Part shown: positions 39,897-46,169 of the stretch, piece after piece
How positions within the stretch are numbered: the first letter of the stretch is position 1
How the letters are laid out: each line of letters starts with the position of its first letter
NCBI RefSeq assembly: GCF_014650115.1
Contig: NZ_BMUI01000045.1
Coordinates: 1 to 46,169 of the forward strand
Direction: 5' to 3'
Source of the DNA: Streptomyces olivaceoviridis
GTDB lineage: Bacteria; Actinomycetota; Actinomycetes; Streptomycetales; Streptomycetaceae
Length of the DNA: 46,169 bases
Made by a program: the position numbers and the translations under genes
Notes under the pieces: model-generated
Database searches by the model: none
What the model saw: only the letters and a program-made list of their open reading frames with translations
What the model was told of the DNA's origin: nothing

Positions 39897-39925
39897 TCAG
39901 GTCTCCCTCAGGTCTCTGTCAGGTG
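39897..39925 (+). promoter_or_regulatory. Three TCAGGT direct repeats at 11-base spacing
   Basis: TCAGGTC (39897), TCAGGTC (39908) and TCAGGTG (39919) repeat with exact 11-base period. SARP regulators bind such heptameric repeats. The set ends 26 bases before the ATG of the next gene, so the promoter -10 would overlap the leader. Confidence 0.5.
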
Positions 39926-39951
39926 TTCCGGAGAGAGAAGGGAGATCCGCC

Positions 39952-40509
39952 ATGGCCGCACCAGGCCCCGCGACTCACCCCACGGCCGAGCTCGACGCCC
40001 GCTACAGCTCCGCGACCAACCCCCGCCCGGGTGCCGCGGACGTCACCGCCACCGAGTGGGCCGAGGCCCGGCGGAAGCTGGAGGCCGCCGAGATCTTCTG
40101 GGTCTCCACGGTGCGGCCCGACGGCCGGCTGCACGTCACCCCCGTCATCGCCACCTGGCACGACGGGGTGCTGTACTTCGCCACCGGTCCCGGGGAGCAG
40201 AAGGCGAGGAACCTCGCCCACGACGCGCACTGCGCGCTGACCACCGGGGGGAACTCCCTCACCCAGGGGCTCGACCTGGTCGTCGAGGGCACGGCGGAGC
40301 CCGTCACCGACCGGGCGGCCCTGGAGAAGGTGATCACGGCGTACGAGGCGAAGTACGGGCCGCACATCACCTCGCCCGAGGGCCCCTTCCACGGCATCGG
40401 CGACGCGTTCCGCAGGGGCGACGCGGTGGTGTTCGCGCTGACCCCGGCCACGGCGTACGGCTTCGGCCGGAACGACGGGGTCTACTCGCACACACGGTGG
40501 ACGTTCTGA
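39952..40509 (+). CDS. Pyridoxamine 5'-phosphate oxidase-like (split-barrel flavin) protein
   Basis: The 185-residue split-barrel protein has the pattern FWVSTVRPDGRLHVTPVIATWHDGVLYFAT, followed by QKARNLAHDAHCALTTG and a C-terminal FALTPATAYGFG and SHTRWTF. The group binds FMN or F420; the TRW[TR]F ending is common in actinobacterial F420/flavin members. The substrate is unknown. GAAGGGAG lies before the ATG. Three 11-base-spaced repeats directly upstream suggest specific activation. Confidence 0.82.
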   Translation: MAAPGPATHPTAELDARYSSATNPRPGAADVTATEWAEARRKLEAAEIFWVSTVRPDGRLHVTPVIATWHDGVLYFATGPGEQKARNLAHDAHCALTTGGNSLTQGLDLVVEGTAEPVTDRAALEKVITAYEAKYGPHITSPEGPFHGIGDAFRRGDAVVFALTPATAYGFGRNDGVYSHTRWTF

Positions 40510-40586
40510 GCGACGGCGGAGACCGGCGGCGCCGAGAACGGTCCGCTCCGGCGGACCGGGCCGCCCTGTCCCGGACCCGGTACCGG

Positions 40587-40660
40587 TCACTTCCGGGTGC
40601 GGTCCAGGAAGCCGGCGATCAGGGGGGCGATCTCCGGCACCTGGCCGCCGGGCCGTCGCC
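40587..40660 (-). pseudogene. C-terminal tail of a lost alpha/beta hydrolase
   Basis: A minus-strand frame ends GGQVPEIAPLIAGFLDRTRK before TGA at 40587-40589, the usual final helix of alpha/beta hydrolases. Nothing upstream continues the fold. The rest of the 398-base gap (40510-40907) shows no coding character. Confidence 0.45.
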
Positions 40661-40907
40661 GACGGCACCATGTACGACATCGGGACTCCCCGTCGTGATC
40701 AACGTACAACGTCCTGAGGGGCTTGCGGCAAGGCCCGGGGGATGTCGCAGAATCGTCGGCCGTGGCCGGAACCCGGGCCACGATCCGGGGGACGGGGAAC
40801 GGGGGATGCGCGAAGTGCGCGTGTTGTCGTCGACGAGAGACCTCACCCGATGTGCGTCAGTCGACCCACGTCACCCGGCACACGTCACTCGACCCGCAAG
40901 GACATGC

Positions 40908-41492
40908 ATGCGCAAGCTCACCTACTTCGTCGCCGGCACCATCGACGGTTTCATCGCGGGCCCCGACGGCGAGTACGACTTCTTCGCCCCGTACCTCACC
41001 GAGGACTACCTCCCGCACCTCACGGTCGACTTCCCGGAGACCCTGTCCACTCCGGCGCGCGCGGCCCTCGGCGTCGCGGACGCCCCCAACACGCACTTCG
41101 ACACCGTCGTCATGGGCCGCGGCACCTACGAGCCGGGCCTCGCCGCGGGTCTCACCAGCCCTTACGCGCATCTGCGGCAGATCGTCGTCTCCCGCTCGCT
41201 GGGCGTCGGCCCTGACGCGTCCGTCGAGGTCACCACCGAGGACCCGGCCGCGCTGGTCCGCCGGCTCAAGCAGGAGGAGGGCCTGGGCGTCTGGCTCTGC
41301 GGCGGTGCCGACCTGGCGGGCCAACTCCTCCCCGAGATCGACGAGTTGGTCATCAAGCAGTACCCGGTCGTGGCCGGTTCCGGAATTCCCCTCTTCCGCG
41401 CCGAGTTCTCGCCGCGCGCCTTCAAGCTCACCGGCAGCCGCGTGTTCGACAACGGGACCATCGTCCTCACCTACACGAAGGCGTCCGCCTAG
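40908..41492 (+). CDS. Dihydrofolate-reductase-like / RibD C-terminal family protein
   Basis: The 194-residue protein has the DHFR/RibD fold: KLTYFVAGTIDGFIAGPDGEYDF at the N-terminus, DTVVMGRGTYEPGL for the cofactor loop, and VWLCGGADLAGQLLPEIDELVI near the middle. It ends with a strand pair (GTIVLTYTKA). Such proteins use NADPH, often with unknown substrates. AAGGA lies 5 bases before the ATG at 40908. It stands alone, 85 bases before the EamA gene. Confidence 0.85.
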   Translation: MRKLTYFVAGTIDGFIAGPDGEYDFFAPYLTEDYLPHLTVDFPETLSTPARAALGVADAPNTHFDTVVMGRGTYEPGLAAGLTSPYAHLRQIVVSRSLGVGPDASVEVTTEDPAALVRRLKQEEGLGVWLCGGADLAGQLLPEIDELVIKQYPVVAGSGIPLFRAEFSPRAFKLTGSRVFDNGTIVLTYTKASA

Positions 41493-41565
41493 AAGGCCAC
41501 TCGGCGCGGCCGGGCGCGACCGGGCACGGCCGGGAAAACCACGTGCCGCGACGCGCCCGGCCGTC

Positions 41566-41571
41566 GACAAT
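41566..41571 (+). promoter_or_regulatory. Leaderless-type -10 box of the EamA gene
   Basis: GACAAT followed by six bases and the ATG at 41578; no ribosome binding site is visible. The spacing is the same as at 31511 and 1778. Confidence 0.4.
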
Positions 41572-41577
41572 CCCCGG

Positions 41578-42492
41578 ATGGCCACCATGAACGTCGACAC
41601 GGCCGAAGGCGGCCCGTCCCCCCGGTTCTCCCTGACCACGCCGGCCGGACGTGGCTTCGGTGCGATCCCGCCGACGGCGCTGGTCATTCTCGGCATCGTC
41701 AGCGTGCAGGTGGGCTCGGCACCGGCCAAGCACCTGTTCAGCGCGGTGGGCAGCTTCGGGACGGTCGCGCTACGGCTGTTCTTCGCGGCGGCGGTGCTGC
41801 TGGTGGTGTGGCGGCCGTCGCCGCGTATGCGCCGTCGCGCGTGGACGGTCGTGGTCGGCTACGGCGTGGTCCTCGGCCTGATGAACCTGTGTTTCTACCT
41901 GGCCCTGTCCCGGATCCCGCTGGGGATCGCGGTGACCACCGAGTTCCTCGGGCCGCTGGTGGTGGCGCTGGCCGGGTCGCGGAGATGGCTGGACGCGTTC
42001 TGGGCCCTGCTCGCGGCAGGCGGTGTGGTCCTGCTGATGGAGGGACGCGGCGACCTCGATCTCGTCGGGTTTCTGTTCGCCCTCGCCGCGGGAACGTGCT
42101 GGGGCCTGTACATCCTGGTCGGCGCGGCACTGGGCCGCCACACCACGGAGGGCGGCGGCCTGGCCCTGGGCATGGCCGTCGCGGCGCTGGTGGCTGTGCC
42201 GTTCGGCGTGGCCGACAGCGGAACGGCGCTGATCCAGCCGTGGGTCCTGCTCGCGGGGTTCGGCGTGGCACTGTTGTCGTCGGTGATCCCGTACTCGCTG
42301 GATCTGGAAGCACTGCGCAGGATCCCACCGCGCGTGTTCGGCATCCTGATGAGCCTCGAACCGGCGATGGCGGCCCTCATCGGCCTCGTCGTGCTGCACG
42401 AGTCGCTGCACTGGTCGCAGTGGCCGGCGGTGCTGTGCGTGGTGGCCGCGTCGGCGGGCGCCACCCTCGGCACCCGTCCGGACGCCTGGTAG
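41578..42492 (+). CDS. EamA/DMT-family exporter (RhtA-like)
   Basis: The 304-residue membrane protein has ten predicted helices in two EamA halves. Segments such as LVILGIVSVQVGSAPAKHLF, LALSRIPLGIAVTTEFLGPL and YSLDLEALRRIPPRVFGILMSLEP resemble RhtA, the threonine/homoserine exporter. Substrates of actinobacterial members are mostly unknown; amino acids or small metabolites are likely. The start at 41578 has GACAAT 6 bases upstream and no ribosome binding site, so it is probably leaderless. No functional link with its neighbours is apparent. Confidence 0.87.
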   Translation: MATMNVDTAEGGPSPRFSLTTPAGRGFGAIPPTALVILGIVSVQVGSAPAKHLFSAVGSFGTVALRLFFAAAVLLVVWRPSPRMRRRAWTVVVGYGVVLGLMNLCFYLALSRIPLGIAVTTEFLGPLVVALAGSRRWLDAFWALLAAGGVVLLMEGRGDLDLVGFLFALAAGTCWGLYILVGAALGRHTTEGGGLALGMAVAALVAVPFGVADSGTALIQPWVLLAGFGVALLSSVIPYSLDLEALRRIPPRVFGILMSLEPAMAALIGLVVLHESLHWSQWPAVLCVVAASAGATLGTRPDAW

Positions 42493-42603
42493 GCCGGCCC
42501 AAGAGCCGAGGGGTCAGCCGAGCGCCGAGGGGTTCATCGGTCGCTGGGCGTAGGTCCTGCGCCTCAGGCGCGCTTCGTGCCTGCTCGGCTAGGGTCGGCC
42601 CGC

Positions 42604-43068
42604 ATGGAGACCACGGGAAGCGTTCGCCGCCGGACGGCGGAGCGTATGCGCGACACTCTGGAGCGGCTCGTCACCGAGCGGGACATGTGGGTGTCGACGG
42701 CTCACCCTGATCACGGGCCGCACCAGGTGCCGCTGTGGTTCTGGTGGGACGGGCGAGCGGTGTGGGTGTGCACCAGCGCCACTTCCGCGACGGTGCGCAA
42801 CGTCCGCGAAGAGCCGCGCGTGCGCCTGTCGCTACCGGACACCTTCGACGTGGTGCTCCTCCAGGGTGAGGCGGAGTGCTTCCCGGACCAGGAGGTGCCC
42901 AAAGACGCGGCGGAGGCGTTCGCCGACAAGTTCGGGTGGGACCCACGTGTGGAAGAGGGATCCTTCGTGTACGTGCGCGTGGTCCCGAGGACTGTGCGCG
43001 CCTGGCGCGGTGAGCCGGAACTACGCGGTCGAGTCGTCATGCGCGACGGGGTGTGGCTGGAGCGCTAG
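42604..43068 (+). CDS. Split-barrel FMN/F420-type protein (pyridoxamine phosphate oxidase family)
   Basis: The 154-residue protein has the family core MWVSTAHPDHGPHQVPLWFWWDGRAVWVCT, then TVRNVREEPRVRLSLPDTFDVVLLQGEAE. That is the usual phosphate-binding and barrel pattern. Members bind F420 or FMN and act on many small molecules. TAGGGT lies 8 bases before the ATG at 42604, again suggesting leaderless transcription. An earlier in-frame start at 42577 would overlap this promoter. Confidence 0.8.
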   Translation: METTGSVRRRTAERMRDTLERLVTERDMWVSTAHPDHGPHQVPLWFWWDGRAVWVCTSATSATVRNVREEPRVRLSLPDTFDVVLLQGEAECFPDQEVPKDAAEAFADKFGWDPRVEEGSFVYVRVVPRTVRAWRGEPELRGRVVMRDGVWLER

Positions 43069-43141
43069 CCGCCTGGGCCCCGGGCGCGGGGAGTGGTGGA
43101 AAGGCGGTGTGGGGGGATCGCGCGGGCGGCAGACTTGCCGC

Positions 43142-43735
43142 ATGATCACACCGGATCCCAAAGCAGACCTTCATCGCTACCTCCAGTCCGCCCGTGATGC
43201 CCTGCTGTGGAAGCTCGACGGGCTCTCGGAGTACGACATCCGCCGCCCGCTGACGCCTACCGGCACCAACCTCCTCGGCCTGGTGAAACACGCGGCCGGC
43301 GTGGAGTTGGGATATCTCGGCGACACCTTCGGACGGCCGTCCGGCGAGCCGCTGCCCTGGCTCGACGAAGGCGCTGAATCCAACGCGGACATGTGGGCCA
43401 CCGCCGACGAGTCACGCGAGTTCGTCGTGGAGTTGTACCGCCGGGCGTGGCGGCACGCTGACGCGACGGTGGAGGCGCTGGCGCTGGACACGGTCGGCAG
43501 GGTGCCGTGGTGGCCCGACGGCAAGGACGAGGTGACGTTGCACCACGCCGTGGTGCGCGTGATCGCCGATACACACCGGCACGCCGGGCACGCCGACATC
43601 GTCCGCGAACTCCTGGACGGTGCCGTGGGCATGAACAAGGGCAACGACGCCGTGGCGCCCGGCGACCCGGCGTGGTGGGAAACCTATCGAAGCCGGCTGG
43701 AGCACGCGGCCCGGGAAGCCGACCGAGGCGCCTGA
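43142..43735 (+). CDS. DinB/DUF664 family protein
   Basis: The 197-residue four-helix-bundle protein has the DUF664 pattern: DALLWKLDGLSEYDIRRPLT, then NLLGLVKHAAGVELGYLGD with the first His, and ADTHRHAGHADIVRELLDG with the paired histidines. It is presumed a metal-dependent thiol transferase. It is a different branch from the DinB protein at 26052. The ATG at 43142 follows no clear ribosome binding site. The last 20 residues include WWETYRSRLE, common in the group. Confidence 0.85.
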   Translation: MITPDPKADLHRYLQSARDALLWKLDGLSEYDIRRPLTPTGTNLLGLVKHAAGVELGYLGDTFGRPSGEPLPWLDEGAESNADMWATADESREFVVELYRRAWRHADATVEALALDTVGRVPWWPDGKDEVTLHHAVVRVIADTHRHAGHADIVRELLDGAVGMNKGNDAVAPGDPAWWETYRSRLEHAAREADRGA

Positions 43736-43776
43736 CCCGCGCCGGCCACGCACACCCGAGCACCCCGCTTCGGCAC

Positions 43777-43811
43777 GCGACAGGCGACAGGCGGCAGGCG
43801 ACAGGCGACAG
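43777..43811. repeat. 7-bp tandem repeat (GCGACAG), five units
   Basis: Units at 43777, 43784, 43791 (one change), 43798 and 43805, then a partial GCGGTGA. It lies in the gap after the DinB gene. It is probably slippage-prone sequence with no obvious function. Confidence 0.75.
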
Positions 43812-43814
43812 GCG

Positions 43815-44258
43815 GTGACATGGCGGGGTGTGTCGGTGGGGAGCATCGGCGTGGAGTGGCCGTCCGCGACGGTGCGCCTCTTCGCCTCCCCCGCGGCCCA
43901 CACCCGCGCGGAGTGGGAGACCGGGCGGGCCTTCGGCTACGCGATCACCACAGGTGGCGTGGTGACCGGCAGTTGCCGCCTGTATCGCCGTAGCGGTGCG
44001 GGCGGACTCCGCATCGGCTACCGGCTCCGCCCCCGCTGGACGGGATCGGACGCGTACCGGCCCCTGAGCGGCTGGGGCACCGAGGCGCCGGGCGTCGCCG
44101 CGTCGGTCGTCGCCGCGCCGGTCGTCGCCGCGCCGGGCGGGATTCAGTCCTTCGGGGCAGGTGTCCGTCGTACGGCCGACACACTCGTACGCCCATTCGG
44201 CGGTGTCGTCCGGGGGCGTTCCGGTGTCGTTCGGCGGGTGGGGTCCGGCCCGCTGTGA
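43815..44258 (+). pseudogene. GNAT acetyltransferase remnant
   Basis: The frame reads RAEWETGRAFGYAITTG, then VVTGSCRLYRRSGAGGLRIG and YRLRPRWTG (about 43905-44046). This is the beta2-beta4 core of GNAT acetyltransferases, ending where the acetyl-CoA loop should begin. Beyond this the frame runs through a 15-bp G/C repeat (about 44093-44136, VVAAPVVAAP) and unrelated sequence. The N-terminal helix and C-terminal half are missing. The rest of the 717-base gap to 44453 shows no other gene. Confidence 0.55.
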
Positions 44259-44452
44259 GGCGGTTCCCGTGCCGTCGCGGCCGGTTCCCGGGGCCGGTCT
44301 CCGGGACCTCGTCCGGGTGCGGGGGCGCTCCTGTCGCCCATACGGTCGGATGCACGGACCAGCAGGCCCCAGAGGCCGCCGGGCGGTCGACGGAGGCCCG
44401 TTCGATGGCGGAGGGCACTGCGAAGGCTGCCGGGCCAGTCAGGGAGACAGGC

Positions 44453-45100
44453 ATGAGTCGAGCCAAGCGCAGGCCCCCCGTCATCGCCGGAGAGCAGGCG
44501 GCGGTGACGCAGGGCGGCGGAGCCCGCAGCTCCCCCGAGAACGGATCCACCGCACCTCCCCACCCCGCGGAGCGGTCGGTTCCGGTGAAGGAACCGGAGG
44601 CGTCGGAGGAGTCGGGAGAGTCGGAGGAGTCCGGTGTTGCCGAGGGCGCCGGGCCCGCACCCGCGTCCGGCGCGGCTGCCGCCCCCGGGCCCCGGACGAT
44701 CCGGATGCGGATATCCGAGGGGGATCCCTGGTCGGTGATGGTGACGAGCTTCCTGCTCCTCGCGGGGGTCGGCATCCTGGCGTTCGCCACCACCGTCGTC
44801 CTCTGGATCCTGATGGAGGCCATGGCGCCGGACGTCCTGCCGGACCTGGGCACCGTCGTCGCCATCGCGATCGGCGTCGTCACCGTGGAAGTCGTCCTGG
44901 GCACCGGCCTGGCGACGCTGGGCACCTTCCTCTACAACCTGTCGTCGCTGTACAGCGGGGGCGTCGAGGTGTCCGTGACCGACGATCTGGACCTGTCCCC
45001 GGATGCTGCCCGGGTCCTGCCTGCCCTGGCCAGGGCCCGGGCCCGTGTGCGCCGCTCCCTGCGCGGGCGCACCCCCCGGCCGCGGTCGTGGTCGCGGTGA
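44453..45100 (+). CDS. DUF3566 transmembrane protein
   Basis: The 215-residue protein has a disordered, Glu/Ser-rich N-terminal half (about 1-85), then the DUF3566 core. This comprises IRMRISEGDPWSVMVTSFLL with the first membrane helix, a second helix around VVAIAIGVVTVEVVLGTGLA, and FLYNLSSLYSGGVEVSVTDD. A basic tail follows. DUF3566 proteins usually lie beside gyrA; this copy is elsewhere with no gyrase gene, so it is a paralog. GGGAGA lies 5-6 bases before the ATG at 44453; an earlier in-frame ATG at 44405 lacks a site. Function is unknown. Confidence 0.82.
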   Translation: MSRAKRRPPVIAGEQAAVTQGGGARSSPENGSTAPPHPAERSVPVKEPEASEESGESEESGVAEGAGPAPASGAAAAPGPRTIRMRISEGDPWSVMVTSFLLLAGVGILAFATTVVLWILMEAMAPDVLPDLGTVVAIAIGVVTVEVVLGTGLATLGTFLYNLSSLYSGGVEVSVTDDLDLSPDAARVLPALARARARVRRSLRGRTPRPRSWSR

Positions 45101-45172
45101 CGTGCGCGGGGCCGAACGTCCTCCGGGCGACGACGACCGGGTACGACGTGAGCCGCGTACGCCCCGGCCTCT

Positions 45173-45665
45173 TCAGCGGCTGATCCGGCGCGCAACCGCC
45201 ACCCCGGCGAGCTTGTCCGGGTCGCGGACGGCGTAGACGCCGGTGATCTTCCCGTCGGTGATCTTCCCGTCGGTGATCTTCCCGTCGGTGATCTCGACCG
45301 GGGAGACGGCGTCGGGGCGGTCGCCGCCGTGGACCACCGTCGGGCGCGTTGGTGCGGGTGACCACCTCGATCGGCGGGCCTGCCGGCCGTCCCCCGCGGA
45401 AGGTCCGCATGAGGACCGCGGCCCCCTTCTCCGCTCCCACCACCGGCCGCCGCGCCGCGATGGTCCTGCCGCCGCCGTCCGCGGTCCAGGTGACGTCCGG
45501 TGCGAGCAGCGAGAGCAGCCCTTCCAGGTCACCGGTCGCCGCCGCGGTCATGAACTGCTCGGTGATCCGCGCGGTCTTCGCCGCGTCGACGGGCTCGAAG
45601 CGCTTAGGCCGCGCCCGTCCGTGCTCCCGGGGCGGTGCGCCACCTGGCGCGCCGCCACCACGGAC
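45173..45665 (-). pseudogene. C-terminal remnant of an ECF41-type sigma factor
   Basis: Read from the right, three minus-strand frames restore one protein: VVAARQVAHRP (about 45660-45630), KRFEPVDAAKTARITEQF (about 45604-45550) with ATGDLEGLLSLLAPDVTWTA after it, and ITGVYAVRDPDKL near the end. This is the SnoaL-like C-terminal extension of ECF41 (SigJ-like) sigma factors. The DNA-binding sigma domains are missing, and two frameshifts (near 45630 and 45350) separate the pieces. A triplicated DGKIT lies inside. The 230 bases beyond 45665 show nothing further. Confidence 0.65.
45241..45293. repeat. 15-bp tandem repeat in the sigma-factor remnant
   Basis: CGGTGATCTTCCCGT occurs at 45241, 45256 and 45271, followed by a partial fourth copy to 45293. 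On the minus strand it encodes repeated ITDGK. One copy fits the normal sigma factor sequence. Confidence 0.8.
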
Positions 45666-45898
45666 TTGCCCCCCCGCCGCCGCCAGGTCAGGCCCTCAGG
45701 ACACCGCCGCCCACCCGGACGTGACACGACATGGCGTGACGCACGACACAACCTCCGGCAAGGCCGCCGAGCAGTCCGGACGCGCGGGCGCGCACACCGT
45801 GCACTACAGGTCATAGAGCTGTGCACGGACAAGTCATTCGGGGCGAATCAGCGCCATAGCGTCGAGGGACCAGGCCCGTCGAGTCCGAGGACATCCCC

Positions 45899-46169
45899 TT
45901 GACATCAGTGCAAAACTCCGCGACACCCACCCAGTTCGGGATCTTTTCGGTCGGCGATGTCACGCCGGACCCCACGACGGGGCGGACCCCGACCGAGCGC
46001 GAGCGGATCAAGGCCATGGTCGCCATCGCGCTGAAGGCGGAGGAGGTCGGCCTGGACGTCTTCGCGATGGGTGAGCACCACAACCCGCCGTTCGTGCCGT
46101 CCTCGCCGACGACGATGCTCGGCTACATCGCCGCCCGCACGGAGCGGCTGGTGCTGTCGACGTCGACCA
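45899..46169 (+). CDS. Luciferase-like (LLM class) flavin/F420-dependent oxidoreductase, partial
   Basis: The first 90 codons are present. They encode a TIM-barrel start with FGIFSVGDVTPDPTTG, IALKAEEVGLDVFAMGEHHNPPF and a strand GYIAARTERLVLSTS, typical of luciferase-like monooxygenases using FMNH2 or F420. The TTG at 45899 is chosen because GAGG (45887-45890) lies 8 bases before it; GTG at 45908 is an alternative. The gene continues past the window edge, so the substrate class cannot be judged. Confidence 0.85.
   Translation, partial: MTSVQNSATPTQFGIFSVGDVTPDPTTGRTPTERERIKAMVAIALKAEEVGLDVFAMGEHHNPPFVPSSPTTMLGYIAARTERLVLSTST

Noticed and set aside
43777..43811. CRISPR-like short repeats
   Set aside because: The units are 7 bp and directly tandem with no spacers; simple slippage repeat.

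Overview
The window reads as a high-GC actinobacterial chromosome, almost certainly Streptomyces or a close relative. Genes are dense and strongly G/C-ending at the third codon position. GTG and TTG starts are common, and several promoters look leaderless (a TANNNT-like -10 box 6-8 bases before the start codon). The families are typical of streptomycetes: SARP, large ATP-binding LuxR (LAL), GbsR/MarR, TetR, DUF2630, DUF3566, DUF4097 and DinB/DUF664. I see no rRNA, tRNA, CRISPR array, phage genes or intact insertion sequence. Many gene remnants (two LALs, a WhiB, a BNR-repeat protein, an alpha/beta-hydrolase tail, a GNAT, an ECF41 sigma factor) suggest a plastic accessory region.

Bases 1-18,800 hold alpha/beta-hydrolases alternating with large transcriptional regulators: a dienelactone-hydrolase-like gene with a convergent TetR; a haloperoxidase-type hydrolase; a NarL-like LuxR between two decayed LAL fragments; hydrolase 5198; an LAL with hydrolase 9746; a PhzS-like flavin monooxygenase; DUF2630; a disulfide-oxidoreductase-like flavoprotein; a SARP with NB-ARC; and hydrolase 16005 with a hypothetical protein and a medium-chain dehydrogenase. 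Five intergenic sites in this stretch carry a 16-base directional motif, consensus AGTCRAYCGACTGATG, always oriented with the downstream gene and 60-150 bases before its start codon. Two weaker copies precede two more hydrolases. This looks like a local, undescribed regulon.

Bases 18,800-32,200 are small regulatory units: an orphan PqqD-like protein; tetR/usp with clear promoters and operators; marR/MFS with an 11-bp-arm dyad; a GbsR-type regulator with an IS30-like helix-turn-helix facing a DUF4097 gene; DinB; a second LAL; and AraC with a hydrolase whose nucleophile elbow lacks serine.

Bases 32,200-38,150 hold a methionine aminopeptidase behind a near-perfect 22-bp palindrome, a hydrolase/AraC divergent pair, and a minus-strand four-gene operon in which every junction overlaps: EF-hand protein, isopropylmalate-dehydrogenase-like protein, cysteine hydrolase, LCM-type methyltransferase. 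It looks like a compact pathway for a small carboxylic-acid metabolite.

Bases 38,500-46,169 hold stand-alone enzymes (serine beta-lactamase-like hydrolase, two split-barrel FMN/F420-type proteins, DHFR-like, EamA exporter, DinB), a DUF3566 membrane protein, remnants, and the start of a luciferase-like oxidoreductase cut by the window edge.
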